DNA of 19,300 bases. Source: Deltaproteobacteria bacterium. GTDB lineage: Bacteria > Desulfobacterota_B > Binatia > Bin18. Positions within the stretch are counted from its first letter, which is position 1; each line of letters starts with the position of its first letter. Position numbers and translations under genes: made by a program. Where the stretch lies: NCBI GenBank assembly GCA_012271025.1, contig JAAXHF010000302.1, positions 1-19,300 of the forward strand, given 5' to 3'. Shown one piece after another: positions 13,018-19,300 of the stretch. Under the pieces are notes generated by a model. It was not told where the DNA came from. It was given only the letters and a program-made list of their open reading frames with translations, and searched no databases.

Positions 13018-14091
13018 TTATCCCTCAACCTCCACCAGCCAGCCGTGGGGATCGGGTTTGAGGCCGCGCTGGATGCCGGAAATCTCGTCAAACAGGCGCT
13101 GGGCGACCCGACCGACACGGCCGTCGTTGATGGTGATGGTGTGTCCCTTGTAGAACAGCTCGCTGACCGGGGAGATCACCGCCGCCGTGCCCGTCCCAAA
13201 GACTTCCTGGAGATGGCCGTTGCCCGCTGCGGTCAGGACCTCGTCAATCGTGATGGGCCGCTCGACAACCGGAATGCCCCAGTCGGTGGCCAGCTGAAGT
13301 ACGCTGTCGCGGGTGATGCCGGCCAGGATATTGCCGTTGAGAGCCGGAGTGACCAGGCGGTCGTCAATCATGAAGGCGATATTCATCGAGCCGACCTCTT
13401 CGATGTAGCGCCGCTCAAGCCCGTCCAGCCATAAGACCTGCGAATAGCCCTGGCGGTGGGCCTCCTCCCCGGCCAGCAGGCTGGCCGCATAGTTGCCGCC
13501 GGTCTTGGCCTCTCCCATCCCGCCTTTGACCGAGCGCACATAGCGGTCTTCGACCAGGATTTTGACCGGGTTGAAGCCCTCGGCGTAATACGCTCCGACC
13601 GGAGACAGAATGACAAAGAAGGTGTAGGTCTGGGACGGACGAACCCCCAGGTAGGGATCGGCGGCAATCATCGTTGGCCGGATGTACAGAGACGTGCCCG
13701 CCGCCCGAGGCACCCAGTCGCGGTCAACCGCAATCAGGCTCTTCAGCGCCGAAATAAAGACGTCTGCCTCAATCTGCGGCATACACAGGCGTTGGGCCGA
13801 ACGGTTGAGCCGCTCGGCACTCTTGTCGGCCCGGAACAGCACAATTGTGTCCTGGACCGAGCGGTAGGCCTTGATGCCTTCGAAGATCGCCTGCCCGTAG
13901 TGCAGCACTGCGGTCGAGGGGTCGAGCGATAGCGGACCGTACGGCACGATGCGCGGGGTATGCCAGCCCTGGTCGGCAGAGCCGTCCATCACAAACATGT
14001 GATCGGTAAAAATCTCACCAAACCCGAGCTCGTCGTCGCGCGGTTTCGGCTTTGGCCGGGTGGTGCGGGTCAGGGGAATGGCTGGCGGCAT
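13018..14091 (-). CDS. ilvE: Branched-chain amino acid aminotransferase, 357 aa
   Basis: PLP-dependent class IV aminotransferase that interconverts leucine, isoleucine and valine with their 2-oxo acids. The Schiff-base lysine is K196 in GGMGEAKTGGNYAAS. Other signatures are LHYGQAIFEGIKAYR (63-77), SLYIRPTMIA, ERRYIEEVGSMNIAF and EVFGTGTAAVISPV. The longer-type length and motifs match the BCAT subgroup shared with eukaryotes. The ATG at 14091 is preferred over a TTG at 14121, although GGAAG is 10 bases away. The neighbours are a HicB-like gene 42 bp upstream and an MNT gene with no gap downstream. With leucine dehydrogenase it gives two routes for the same step. Confidence 0.95.
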   Translation of the reverse strand: MPPAIPLTRTTRPKPKPRDDELGFGEIFTDHMFVMDGSADQGWHTPRIVPYGPLSLDPSTAVLHYGQAIFEGIKAYRSVQDTIVLFRADKSAERLNRSAQRLCMPQIEADVFISALKSLIAVDRDWVPRAAGTSLYIRPTMIAADPYLGVRPSQTYTFFVILSPVGAYYAEGFNPVKILVEDRYVRSVKGGMGEAKTGGNYAASLLAGEEAHRQGYSQVLWLDGLERRYIEEVGSMNIAFMIDDRLVTPALNGNILAGITRDSVLQLATDWGIPVVERPITIDEVLTAAGNGHLQEVFGTGTAAVISPVSELFYKGHTITINDGRVGRVAQRLFDEISGIQRGLKPDPHGWLVEVEG

Positions 14092-14133
14092 GCTCGTGTC
14101 GCTTCCTTTACTGCAATCCAAGCTGTTTTCGGA

Positions 14134-14298
14134 TCAAGCCGCAGAGCCCTTCTCAAGCATCATGGCGTACGCATCCCGGATATTGTCTTCAAGTTCCTTG
14201 AGCGTTTCGCCTTGGCTGAATACGCCCGGTACTTCTTGTAAGCGGCCGATGTACCAACCATCTTCCAACCAGTATTCGAGGGTAAATGATGTTGCCAT
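14134..14298 (-). CDS. HicB-like antitoxin, 54 aa, without a HicA partner
   Basis: The 54-residue product begins MATSFTLEYWLEDGWYIGRL, continues QEVPGVFSQGETLKELEDNI and ends RDAYAMMLEKGSAA. The DGWYIGRLxEVPGVFSQGETLxELxxNIRDAY pattern is that of the short HicB fold, a partial RNase H-like domain that binds the HicA toxin. There is no DNA-binding ribbon-helix-helix extension. GGAGG lies 10 bases before the ATG. A hicA gene (a small double-stranded-RNA-binding-like toxin) should be adjacent but is not: upstream is a 166-bp gap before the DUF309 stop and downstream is ilvE. It may be a solitary survivor or serve a distant HicA. Confidence 0.82.
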   Translation of the reverse strand: MATSFTLEYWLEDGWYIGRLQEVPGVFSQGETLKELEDNIRDAYAMMLEKGSAA

Positions 14299-14464
14299 GT
14301 CTGGGACGCCTCCGAACGAACTTTGCCCGCAACCTAGCGCCGTCCCGCGTATCCTTCAACCGGTGGAGGACCGCGCGTTGACTTTGTGGCCGGTCCCGGG
14401 CTAGGGTCGCGTCCATCAGCCGACAGGGAGGAGAACCCGTGCTGCGTCGCTCGAAAGAGACCCC

Positions 14465-14833
14465 TTATTCGTCCGTGTAGTAGATACGCGGCACGCGCCA
14501 GCGCTCAAACAGGCCGGGTTTGTCCTTGGCTGCGGTTTTGAGGTGTTCGGCGTGGGCGTCCATATCGGCGTACAGCCGGGCGACATCGACCCCGTGATGG
14601 CTGGGACGGTAGTTTTCGAGACGCATCAGCCCCTGGGTCAGTAAATTCACCGTGCCCTGTGAGGCGCCGCGGTTGAAGCGCAGGTGGAGACCGGTAGCAA
14701 AACGGATCAGGGCTTCGTAAAAGGCCTGATCCTCGGCCGCGATTTCGGACCAACCCTCTTCCAAGACCTGGTGACAGCTGAAATACTCACGCCGGTTGAA
14801 CAGGCGCACCGCCTCTTGCAGTTTCGGATGCAT
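14465..14833 (-). CDS. DUF309 domain protein, 122 aa
   Basis: A small helical protein of the DUF309 family, function unknown. The characteristic motif is present near the start: LFNRREYFSCHQVLEEGWSE (11-30), corresponding to the family's F-x2-x-E-Y-F-x-x-H-E-V-L-E-x-x-W, with Gln in place of the usual Glu after His. A second helix block AFYEALIRFATGLHLRFNRG and the later GLMRLENYRPSHHGVDVARL also fit. Length is normal. No clear ribosome binding site precedes the ATG. It is divergent from the AbfD/HpaB-family gene with a 62-bp shared upstream region. Confidence 0.85.
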   Translation of the reverse strand: MHPKLQEAVRLFNRREYFSCHQVLEEGWSEIAAEDQAFYEALIRFATGLHLRFNRGASQGTVNLLTQGLMRLENYRPSHHGVDVARLYADMDAHAEHLKTAAKDKPGLFERWRVPRIYYTDE

Positions 14834-14895
14834 GGAGGAAGCCTAAAGCGGGAAGCCTGAAACGTAAAGCCAGGCAATGAGAAAGGAAGAACGGC

Positions 14896-16341
14896 ATGCC
14901 TATCCGTACGGTCGAGCAGTATACAGACAGCCTCAAAGACGACCGCGTGGTGTATCTGCGTGGCCAGCGGCTGAGCAATGTGACGGAACATCCGCTGATC
15001 CAGAAGGCGATCGATCACGAGGCTACGGACTATCGCCTGATGCACGATCCCGAGTTCCGCGATCTGGCCGTCGTCCGCCACCCGGACAGCGGGGAGGAGA
15101 TGAGCCGCTATTTCCTGCCGCCCGGTAACGCCGAAGAGCTGCTCAAGCGCAGCGAGCTGATTGAAACGGCGTGTCGAGAGGGCGGCACCCTGGTGGTGCT
15201 GGCCAAGGTGGTCGGCAGCGACGCCCTGTTCGGCCTGACCCGGACCTGCCAGAAGGTCGATGCGGCTCTGGGCACACGCTACGCCGACAACGTCAGGGCC
15301 TTTTATGAGTCGTGCTGGCGCAACGACCTGAGCTTTGCCCTGGCCCAGACCGACGTCAAGGGCGACCGCTCGCTGCGCCCCTCGGAGCAGGAAGACCCCG
15401 ACCTGTATCTGCACATTGTTGAGGAGCGGCCGGACGGCATTGTGGTGCGCGGGGCAAAAACACACACCTCCAACACGACCCACGCCAACGAGATGATTGT
15501 GCTGCCGACCCGAGCGATGGGCGAGGCCGATAAGGACTATGCGGTGTCCTTTGCCATTCCGCTCGACACGCCGGGACTCAAGCTGCTGATGAGCGGCTAT
15601 GGCTCGTACACCGAGCGCAACGCCTTCGACCATCCGGTCAGTTCGGGGCTCAAGATGACCGAAACCCTGACGGTCTTTGACGATGTGTTTGTGCCCAACG
15701 AGCGGATCTTTCTGAAGGGCGAGTGGCAGTTTGCCGGCCCGCTGGCCCTGTCGTTTGTGGAGTACCACCGGCTGACCGCAATTTCCTACAAGCTGCCGTT
15801 TCTGGATCTGCTGGCCGGCGCGGGGCGGCTGATGGCCGAGTACAACGGGGTCGAAAAGGCCGCCCACATCAAAGAGAAGCTGTTCTGGCTGGCCAGCTAT
15901 GCCGAAACGACCCGCTCGCTGACCCATATGGCGTGCATGAAAGCCGTGCCGACCGATTTTGATATGGTCATTCCCGACCCGGCCACGGTGAATATCGCCA
16001 AGCACCACTTTGCGGCCAACTTCCACCAGGCGCTGTCACACGTCCAGGACATTGCCGGCGGCATCCTGGTCACCGCCCCGGCCGTCGAAGACCTGCACAG
16101 CGAGGAGACCGGACCGCTGATTGAGAAATATCTCAAGGGTCGCAAGGGCACCTCGGGCCGCGAGCGCTTGCAGCTGATCAACCTGATTCAGGATATTACC
16201 GCGTCCGACTTTGGCGGCTACCAGGCCGTGCTGGCACTGCACGCCGAGGGCTCGATGGAGGCCGAGAAAATGCAGCTGTACCGCGAGTACGACTGGTCCA
16301 GGGTCAGCGACTTCGCCCGCCGCCTGGCGCGTCTGGCTTAG
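14896..16341 (+). CDS. 4-hydroxybutyryl-CoA dehydratase / 4-hydroxyphenylacetate 3-hydroxylase family protein lacking cluster ligands, 481 aa
   Basis: The overall sequence follows the AbfD/HpaB family: TDVKGDRSLRPSEQEDPDLY (152-171), VEERPDGIVVRGAKTH, MIVLPTRAMGEADKDYAVSF, VFDDVFVPNERIFL and DIAGGILVTAPAVEDL. It resembles AbfD more than HpaB. Compared from memory with Clostridium AbfD, the [4Fe-4S] ligands C99, C103 and C299 align with V101, V105 and Y298; only the histidine ligand (H291) is kept. The dehydratase mechanism needs that cluster, so this is probably a flavin-dependent oxygenase or another flavin enzyme. GGAAG lies 6 bases before the ATG. It opens the plus-strand run. Confidence 0.88.
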   Translation: MPIRTVEQYTDSLKDDRVVYLRGQRLSNVTEHPLIQKAIDHEATDYRLMHDPEFRDLAVVRHPDSGEEMSRYFLPPGNAEELLKRSELIETACREGGTLVVLAKVVGSDALFGLTRTCQKVDAALGTRYADNVRAFYESCWRNDLSFALAQTDVKGDRSLRPSEQEDPDLYLHIVEERPDGIVVRGAKTHTSNTTHANEMIVLPTRAMGEADKDYAVSFAIPLDTPGLKLLMSGYGSYTERNAFDHPVSSGLKMTETLTVFDDVFVPNERIFLKGEWQFAGPLALSFVEYHRLTAISYKLPFLDLLAGAGRLMAEYNGVEKAAHIKEKLFWLASYAETTRSLTHMACMKAVPTDFDMVIPDPATVNIAKHHFAANFHQALSHVQDIAGGILVTAPAVEDLHSEETGPLIEKYLKGRKGTSGRERLQLINLIQDITASDFGGYQAVLALHAEGSMEAEKMQLYREYDWSRVSDFARRLARLA

Positions 16342-16406
16342 GAGCAGAGCCCTCGGTGTTCGGTTCGGGAGCTGTCCACGGAACCTGTGTCACGGAAAAG
16401 GTGAAC

Positions 16407-16625
16407 ATGGCATTACGGGTCACGATTGGCGACGATACCTTTGCCCGACGCTGGGTCGAGGGAACTTTTGTGCGGGTGTGCATCCACAACGCGACCGACG
16501 CGGTAGTCAGTCTCAGGATCAGCGGCACTGCTCCGGCGAGCGGCACGGCGGTGTTTGAGAACAGCGCCGACTTGAGCGCGCTGATTGCCGAGCTTCAAGA
16601 ACTCGAAGCACAGCTGGGAGAGTAG
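16407..16625 (+). CDS. Small protein of unknown function, 72 aa
   Basis: The product begins MALRVTIGDDTFARRWVEGT and ends in a helix-forming ALIAELQELEAQLGE. The first part has alternating beta-like strands (FVRVCIHNATDAVVSLRISG). AAGGTG precedes the ATG at a good distance and the stop is 4 bp before the GTG of the DUF1329 gene, so it is very likely expressed with it. The frame is open upstream to 16356 but no ribosome site supports that start. I recognise no family. A cysteine-poor, soluble, possibly scaffold-like protein; no function can be assigned. Confidence 0.65.
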   Translation: MALRVTIGDDTFARRWVEGTFVRVCIHNATDAVVSLRISGTAPASGTAVFENSADLSALIAELQELEAQLGE

Positions 16626-16629
16626 GCGC

Positions 16630-17964
16630 GTGCTCCGACTGGTCGTGCTGCTGGTGTGGAGTCTGGGCTGGGCGTCCGGGGTGCTGGCCCAAGCCCCGGC
16701 CAAAACCTGGAAGACCCTCGACGAGCTGTCGGCCCAGGAGCTGAGCCGGCTTGACCTGCGCGAGACGACGCCGCGCAACCCCCAGATTCCCTACCTGCCG
16801 GCGGAGGCGTATCCGTTCTCGCCGCCCTATACGGCCGAAGAACTGGCCTATCTGGCCTTCGATCTGGATACGCCCCGGCCGCGCTTCTCGCATATCTGGC
16901 TCAGCACTGTGCAGAGCATGACGGCCGCGGGTTATATTCGGACGACCAAAAACAATACCGCCGTCCTGTACTGGCCTGCGGATGGAGGAGCCTTGATGCG
17001 CCTGCCCGCAGGCCAGGAGTACACGCGGGCCTTCACCCAGTTCACCAACCCGCCGTCCGAAGCCGGCCGCCAGAGCCTGCGGGTGGAGTACCGGACCGAC
17101 CGGCAATTCATCAAGAAGCAGGACCGCTACAGCTACACCCCGGAGCGGCGCCGTATTCGTCGCCAGCCGCAGCCGCGCCGCGGGGCGCGTTCTCCCAACA
17201 GCGCCCAGACCTTTGACGATCTCCAGGGCCGGGATCCGTGGGAGTTTTCGTGGCGGCTGCTGGGGACGGATGTGTTGTACTCCACCGTCCGCTTTCCCAC
17301 CACCCGTCCGACCATCACCCTCACCCGGCCGGACGGCTCGTCGTATGAGCAGGACACCAGCCGCATCAGGATGATGGGCGATGACTACCCGGCCTATCGG
17401 CCGGACGGTGGGGTCGAGACCTATGTGGTGGAGTCGGTGCCGCGCCCGGAGTGGCTGCCCGAGTATTACTGTAGCAAGCTGGTGTACTGGATCGACACGA
17501 CCGTCTTCTGTCCGCTGCGCATCGAACAGTACGACCGGGACGGCCAGCTGGCGCTGGTCGCCGAGCGTCTGGAGCGCCAGGAGTACCCGGACGACGGCCG
17601 GCTGGGCTATACCGCCCTGATTTTTCTGTTCTGGCGGACCGACCTCGACCTGCTGACCGTGGGGGTGCACGACTACCACAAAAAGGTCAACTGGCTGGCC
17701 GACCACTGGCAGACCTACTTCAGTCCCGAGTTCCTGCGCCGGGGCTGGTTCCTGAGTCCCTACAAGACCCAGGCTGACGTGCCCTCTCCCGACCAGTTTT
17801 ATTTGCGACCGCTGCTCTACCCCGACAAATTCCCCGCCCACCGCTCCATTCAGCTTCCTCCCCTGGTGGCGGCTCGGGTGGCGGCCCAGGAGCGGGCCGG
17901 GCATATTGTCTTTGAGGTCGAGAATCAGCCGGCAGCCGCGCCGCCGACCAAGGGGGCGGGCTGA
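16630..17964 (+). CDS. Secreted DUF1329 protein, 444 aa
   Basis: DUF1329 proteins are periplasmic with a LolA/LolB-like fold, often near transporters or steroid and hydrocarbon degradation genes. The GTG at 16630 is chosen because it follows GGGAGAG and yields a good signal peptide (LRLVVLLVWSLGWASGVLAQ). Family features include WKTLDELSAQELSRLDL, RDPWEFSWRLLGTDVLY, GYTALIFLFWRTDLDLLTVG and VYWIDTTVFCPLRIEQYDRD. The C-terminus is proline- and alanine-rich. No lipobox cysteine follows the signal peptide, so a soluble periplasmic form is expected. It lies 4 bp after the 72-residue gene and 19 bp before the crotonase. Confidence 0.87.
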   Translation: MLRLVVLLVWSLGWASGVLAQAPAKTWKTLDELSAQELSRLDLRETTPRNPQIPYLPAEAYPFSPPYTAEELAYLAFDLDTPRPRFSHIWLSTVQSMTAAGYIRTTKNNTAVLYWPADGGALMRLPAGQEYTRAFTQFTNPPSEAGRQSLRVEYRTDRQFIKKQDRYSYTPERRRIRRQPQPRRGARSPNSAQTFDDLQGRDPWEFSWRLLGTDVLYSTVRFPTTRPTITLTRPDGSSYEQDTSRIRMMGDDYPAYRPDGGVETYVVESVPRPEWLPEYYCSKLVYWIDTTVFCPLRIEQYDRDGQLALVAERLERQEYPDDGRLGYTALIFLFWRTDLDLLTVGVHDYHKKVNWLADHWQTYFSPEFLRRGWFLSPYKTQADVPSPDQFYLRPLLYPDKFPAHRSIQLPPLVAARVAAQERAGHIVFEVENQPAAAPPTKGAG

Positions 17965-17983
17965 GAACCACAAAGGAGGGAGT

Positions 17984-18781
17984 ATGGCGTACGAATCTCT
18001 GCTGTACGACAAGCGGGACGGGATTGCGACCGTCACCATCAACCGTCCCCACAAACGCAACGCCTGGACCACCGAGCTGTCCGAAGAAGTCATCGAGGTC
18101 TTTGGCGCCATGGAGGACGACCCCGAGGTCTTGGTCACCGTGTTGACCGGGGCAGGCGATAAGGCGTTCTCGGCCGGCGCCGACCTGGGCAACGCCAGGA
18201 CGCATAAGGTGACTTCGGTCGGCGCCCATCTGGCGACGATCAGTCCGCGCGGCTTTGCCGTCTTCAATGCCGTGGCCGACTACCCCAAGCCGGTGGTGGC
18301 CGCCATCAACGGCTACGCGGTCGGCATCGGCTGTCTGATTACCCTGTGCTGTGACATTCTGCTGGCGTCCGAGAATGCCGAACTCGGCCTGCCCCAGGTG
18401 CCGCTGGGGATTATTCCGGCCTACGGCGGGGCGGTGCGCCTGGCCCGCTACATCGGCCGGGGTAAAGCCATGGAAATGGTGTTGCTGGGCGAACGGATCA
18501 GCGCGGCCGAAGGCTATCGGGTCGGCCTGCTCAACCGCGTCGTGCCCTTGCCGGAGCTGATGCCCTTGGCCTACGATTACGCCACACGTCTGGCCGGCCT
18601 GCCGCCGTTGGCGGCCAGGATGGCCAAGGAGTCGCTCAACAAGGGGCTGGATATCGCCTCGCTCAAAGAGGCCGCCCAGACTGATATCTATCGCTTCATG
18701 CTGCTCGGCCAGACCGAAGACAGCCACGAGGCGCACAGGGCCTGGCGAGAGCGCAGAAAGCCGGAGTTCAAGGGCCGTTAA
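17984..18781 (+). CDS. Crotonase-family protein without either catalytic glutamate, 265 aa
   Basis: Enoyl-CoA hydratase/isomerase fold: TVTINRPHKRNAW, GAGDKAFSAGADL (oxyanion loop), KPVVAAINGYAVGIGC and GLPQVPLGIIPAYGG, with usual length. In rat mitochondrial hydratase the catalytic residues E144 and E164 sit in GGGCE and PE; here those positions are L118 (GIGCL) and Q138 (LPQ). The CoA site appears intact but hydration is unlikely. Crotonase relatives without these residues include decarboxylases, hydrolases, dehalogenases and carboxyl-CoA-acting enzymes. AGGAGGG lies 3-4 bases before the ATG at 17984. It is followed by the propeller gene after 29 bp. Confidence 0.9.
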   Translation: MAYESLLYDKRDGIATVTINRPHKRNAWTTELSEEVIEVFGAMEDDPEVLVTVLTGAGDKAFSAGADLGNARTHKVTSVGAHLATISPRGFAVFNAVADYPKPVVAAINGYAVGIGCLITLCCDILLASENAELGLPQVPLGIIPAYGGAVRLARYIGRGKAMEMVLLGERISAAEGYRVGLLNRVVPLPELMPLAYDYATRLAGLPPLAARMAKESLNKGLDIASLKEAAQTDIYRFMLLGQTEDSHEAHRAWRERRKPEFKGR

Positions 18782-18810
18782 GAACCATGTCCGAAAAAGG
18801 AGGAAGAGCC

Positions 18811-19300
18811 ATGAGTCGATATACTGGAACAGCAGGACCCCAGGCTGCGGAGGGCTGGCAGTTGTCGCGGGTCACCCCGCCGAGCGAGCTGTTTGGAGCC
18901 AACGGCATGCGCTTTGGCCCGGACGGCAGGATTTATGTTGTCCAGGCCTTTGGCAGTCAGGTCAGCGCCCTTGACCCGACGACCGGGGCCAGGGAAACCG
19001 TCTCGCCGGTCGGGGGAGAGATTGTGGCGCCGGACGATATCGCCTTTGATTCGCACGGCACAATATATGTGACCGAGGTCATGAGCGCCCGGGTCAGTTC
19101 GCGGACGCCAAACGGTGAGGTCAAGGTCATTGCCGATAACGTGCCGGGCGCCAACGGGATTGTGGCCTACCAGGACCGGTTGTTCATGGACGAGTGTCGT
19201 CCGGGCGGACGTTTGTGGGAGCTGTACCCGGACGGCCGGTCGCCGCGGTTGATGGCCGACAATCTGCCCTTGCCCAACGCGCTGATGGTCGGTCCCGACG
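18811..19300 (+). CDS. SMP-30/gluconolactonase-like beta-propeller protein, N-terminal part (runs off the right edge)
   Basis: A strong ribosome site (AAAGGAGGAAGAG) precedes the ATG and the frame is open to the window end, 163 residues. Repeated propeller blades are visible: ANGMRFGPDGRIYVVQAFGS, then PDDIAFDSHGTIYVTEVMSA, NGIVAYQDRLFMDECRP and LPNALMVGPD. This pattern matches SMP-30/gluconolactonase/LRE-like or strictosidine-synthase-like six-bladed propellers, which use one bound metal to hydrolyse lactones or related esters. There is no signal peptide. The metal-binding residues cannot be judged from the part present. It ends the plus-strand run within this window. Confidence 0.8.
   Translation, partial: MSRYTGTAGPQAAEGWQLSRVTPPSELFGANGMRFGPDGRIYVVQAFGSQVSALDPTTGARETVSPVGGEIVAPDDIAFDSHGTIYVTEVMSARVSSRTPNGEVKVIADNVPGANGIVAYQDRLFMDECRPGGRLWELYPDGRSPRLMADNLPLPNALMVGPD

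Noticed and set aside
14092..14137. Possible hicA remnant (TTG-initiated LIRKQLGLQ) right after hicB
   Set aside because: Nine residues are too few; the resemblance to a HicA tail is not significant.
14420..14477. Plus-strand GGGAGGA followed by GTG and 13 codons
   Set aside because: The ribosome site looks good but the frame ends after 13 codons, with no continuation in another frame that I could recognise. It may be chance or a scar.
14707..16026. 439-codon minus-strand frame opposite the AbfD-like gene
   Set aside because: High GC third positions in the real gene leave the opposite frame open; the translation has no family features and runs into the DUF309 gene in another frame.
16519..18267. 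582-codon minus-strand frame opposite DUF1329 and the crotonase
   Set aside because: Shadow of two well-supported plus-strand genes; the longer length reflects composition only.

Overview
The window is a GC-rich bacterial chromosome segment, densely packed and mostly transcribed leftwards (minus strand) from the left edge to about 14.8 kb, then rightwards to the right edge. Nothing in it is phage-like and there is no rRNA, tRNA, CRISPR array or transposase. The gene mix (YtcJ-type amidohydrolase, leucine dehydrogenase, AbfD/HpaB-like protein, crotonase, DUF1329, SMP-30-like propeller) recalls uncultured, metabolically versatile soil or marine lineages such as Binatota, Tectomicrobia or former Deltaproteobacteria. 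That assignment is inference only; no marker gene is present.

Left block (1-1662, minus): remains of a defence-type locus. It holds a possible small ORF, a stand-alone nucleotidyltransferase (MNT-like), a 66-residue acidic protein, a drastically shortened type I restriction HsdR whose N-terminal nuclease part is joined to what looks like the family's C-terminal tail, and the start of a YgjP/DUF45-type metallopeptidase overlapping the hsdR stop.

Metabolic block 1 (1647-5963, minus): a Rieske ferredoxin, leucine-type dehydrogenase, YgfZ and a 46-residue desulforedoxin-like protein form a tight set ending in a strong hairpin terminator. A YtcJ-like amidohydrolase starts 14 bp after that hairpin.

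Accessory secreted block (6089-12704, minus): a 751-residue secreted trypsin-like protease with two near-identical PPC domains, a 66-bp palindrome, a flavin reductase-like protein, and three tandem paralogues of a secreted family that share one N-terminal domain but carry different C-terminal modules. A repeated promoter-like element with an exact 17-bp spacer lies about 34-39 bp upstream of three of these starts. The block ends with an MNT/HEPN pair whose HEPN gene is interrupted by one in-frame TGA.

Metabolic block 2 (13018-14298, minus): branched-chain aminotransferase (ilvE) lies between an orphan 54-residue HicB-like antitoxin upstream and the MNT/HEPN pair directly downstream. Together with the leucine dehydrogenase this gives two enzymes for the first step of branched-chain amino acid breakdown or the last step of synthesis.

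Right block: a DUF309 protein (minus) diverges from a plus-strand run of AbfD/HpaB-family protein, 72-residue unknown, secreted DUF1329 protein, crotonase and SMP-30-like propeller (cut by the window end). Two of these enzymes have lost family catalytic residues: the AbfD-like protein lacks all three cysteine ligands of the iron-sulfur cluster, and the crotonase lacks both catalytic glutamates. The run may therefore perform chemistry different from the usual labels.
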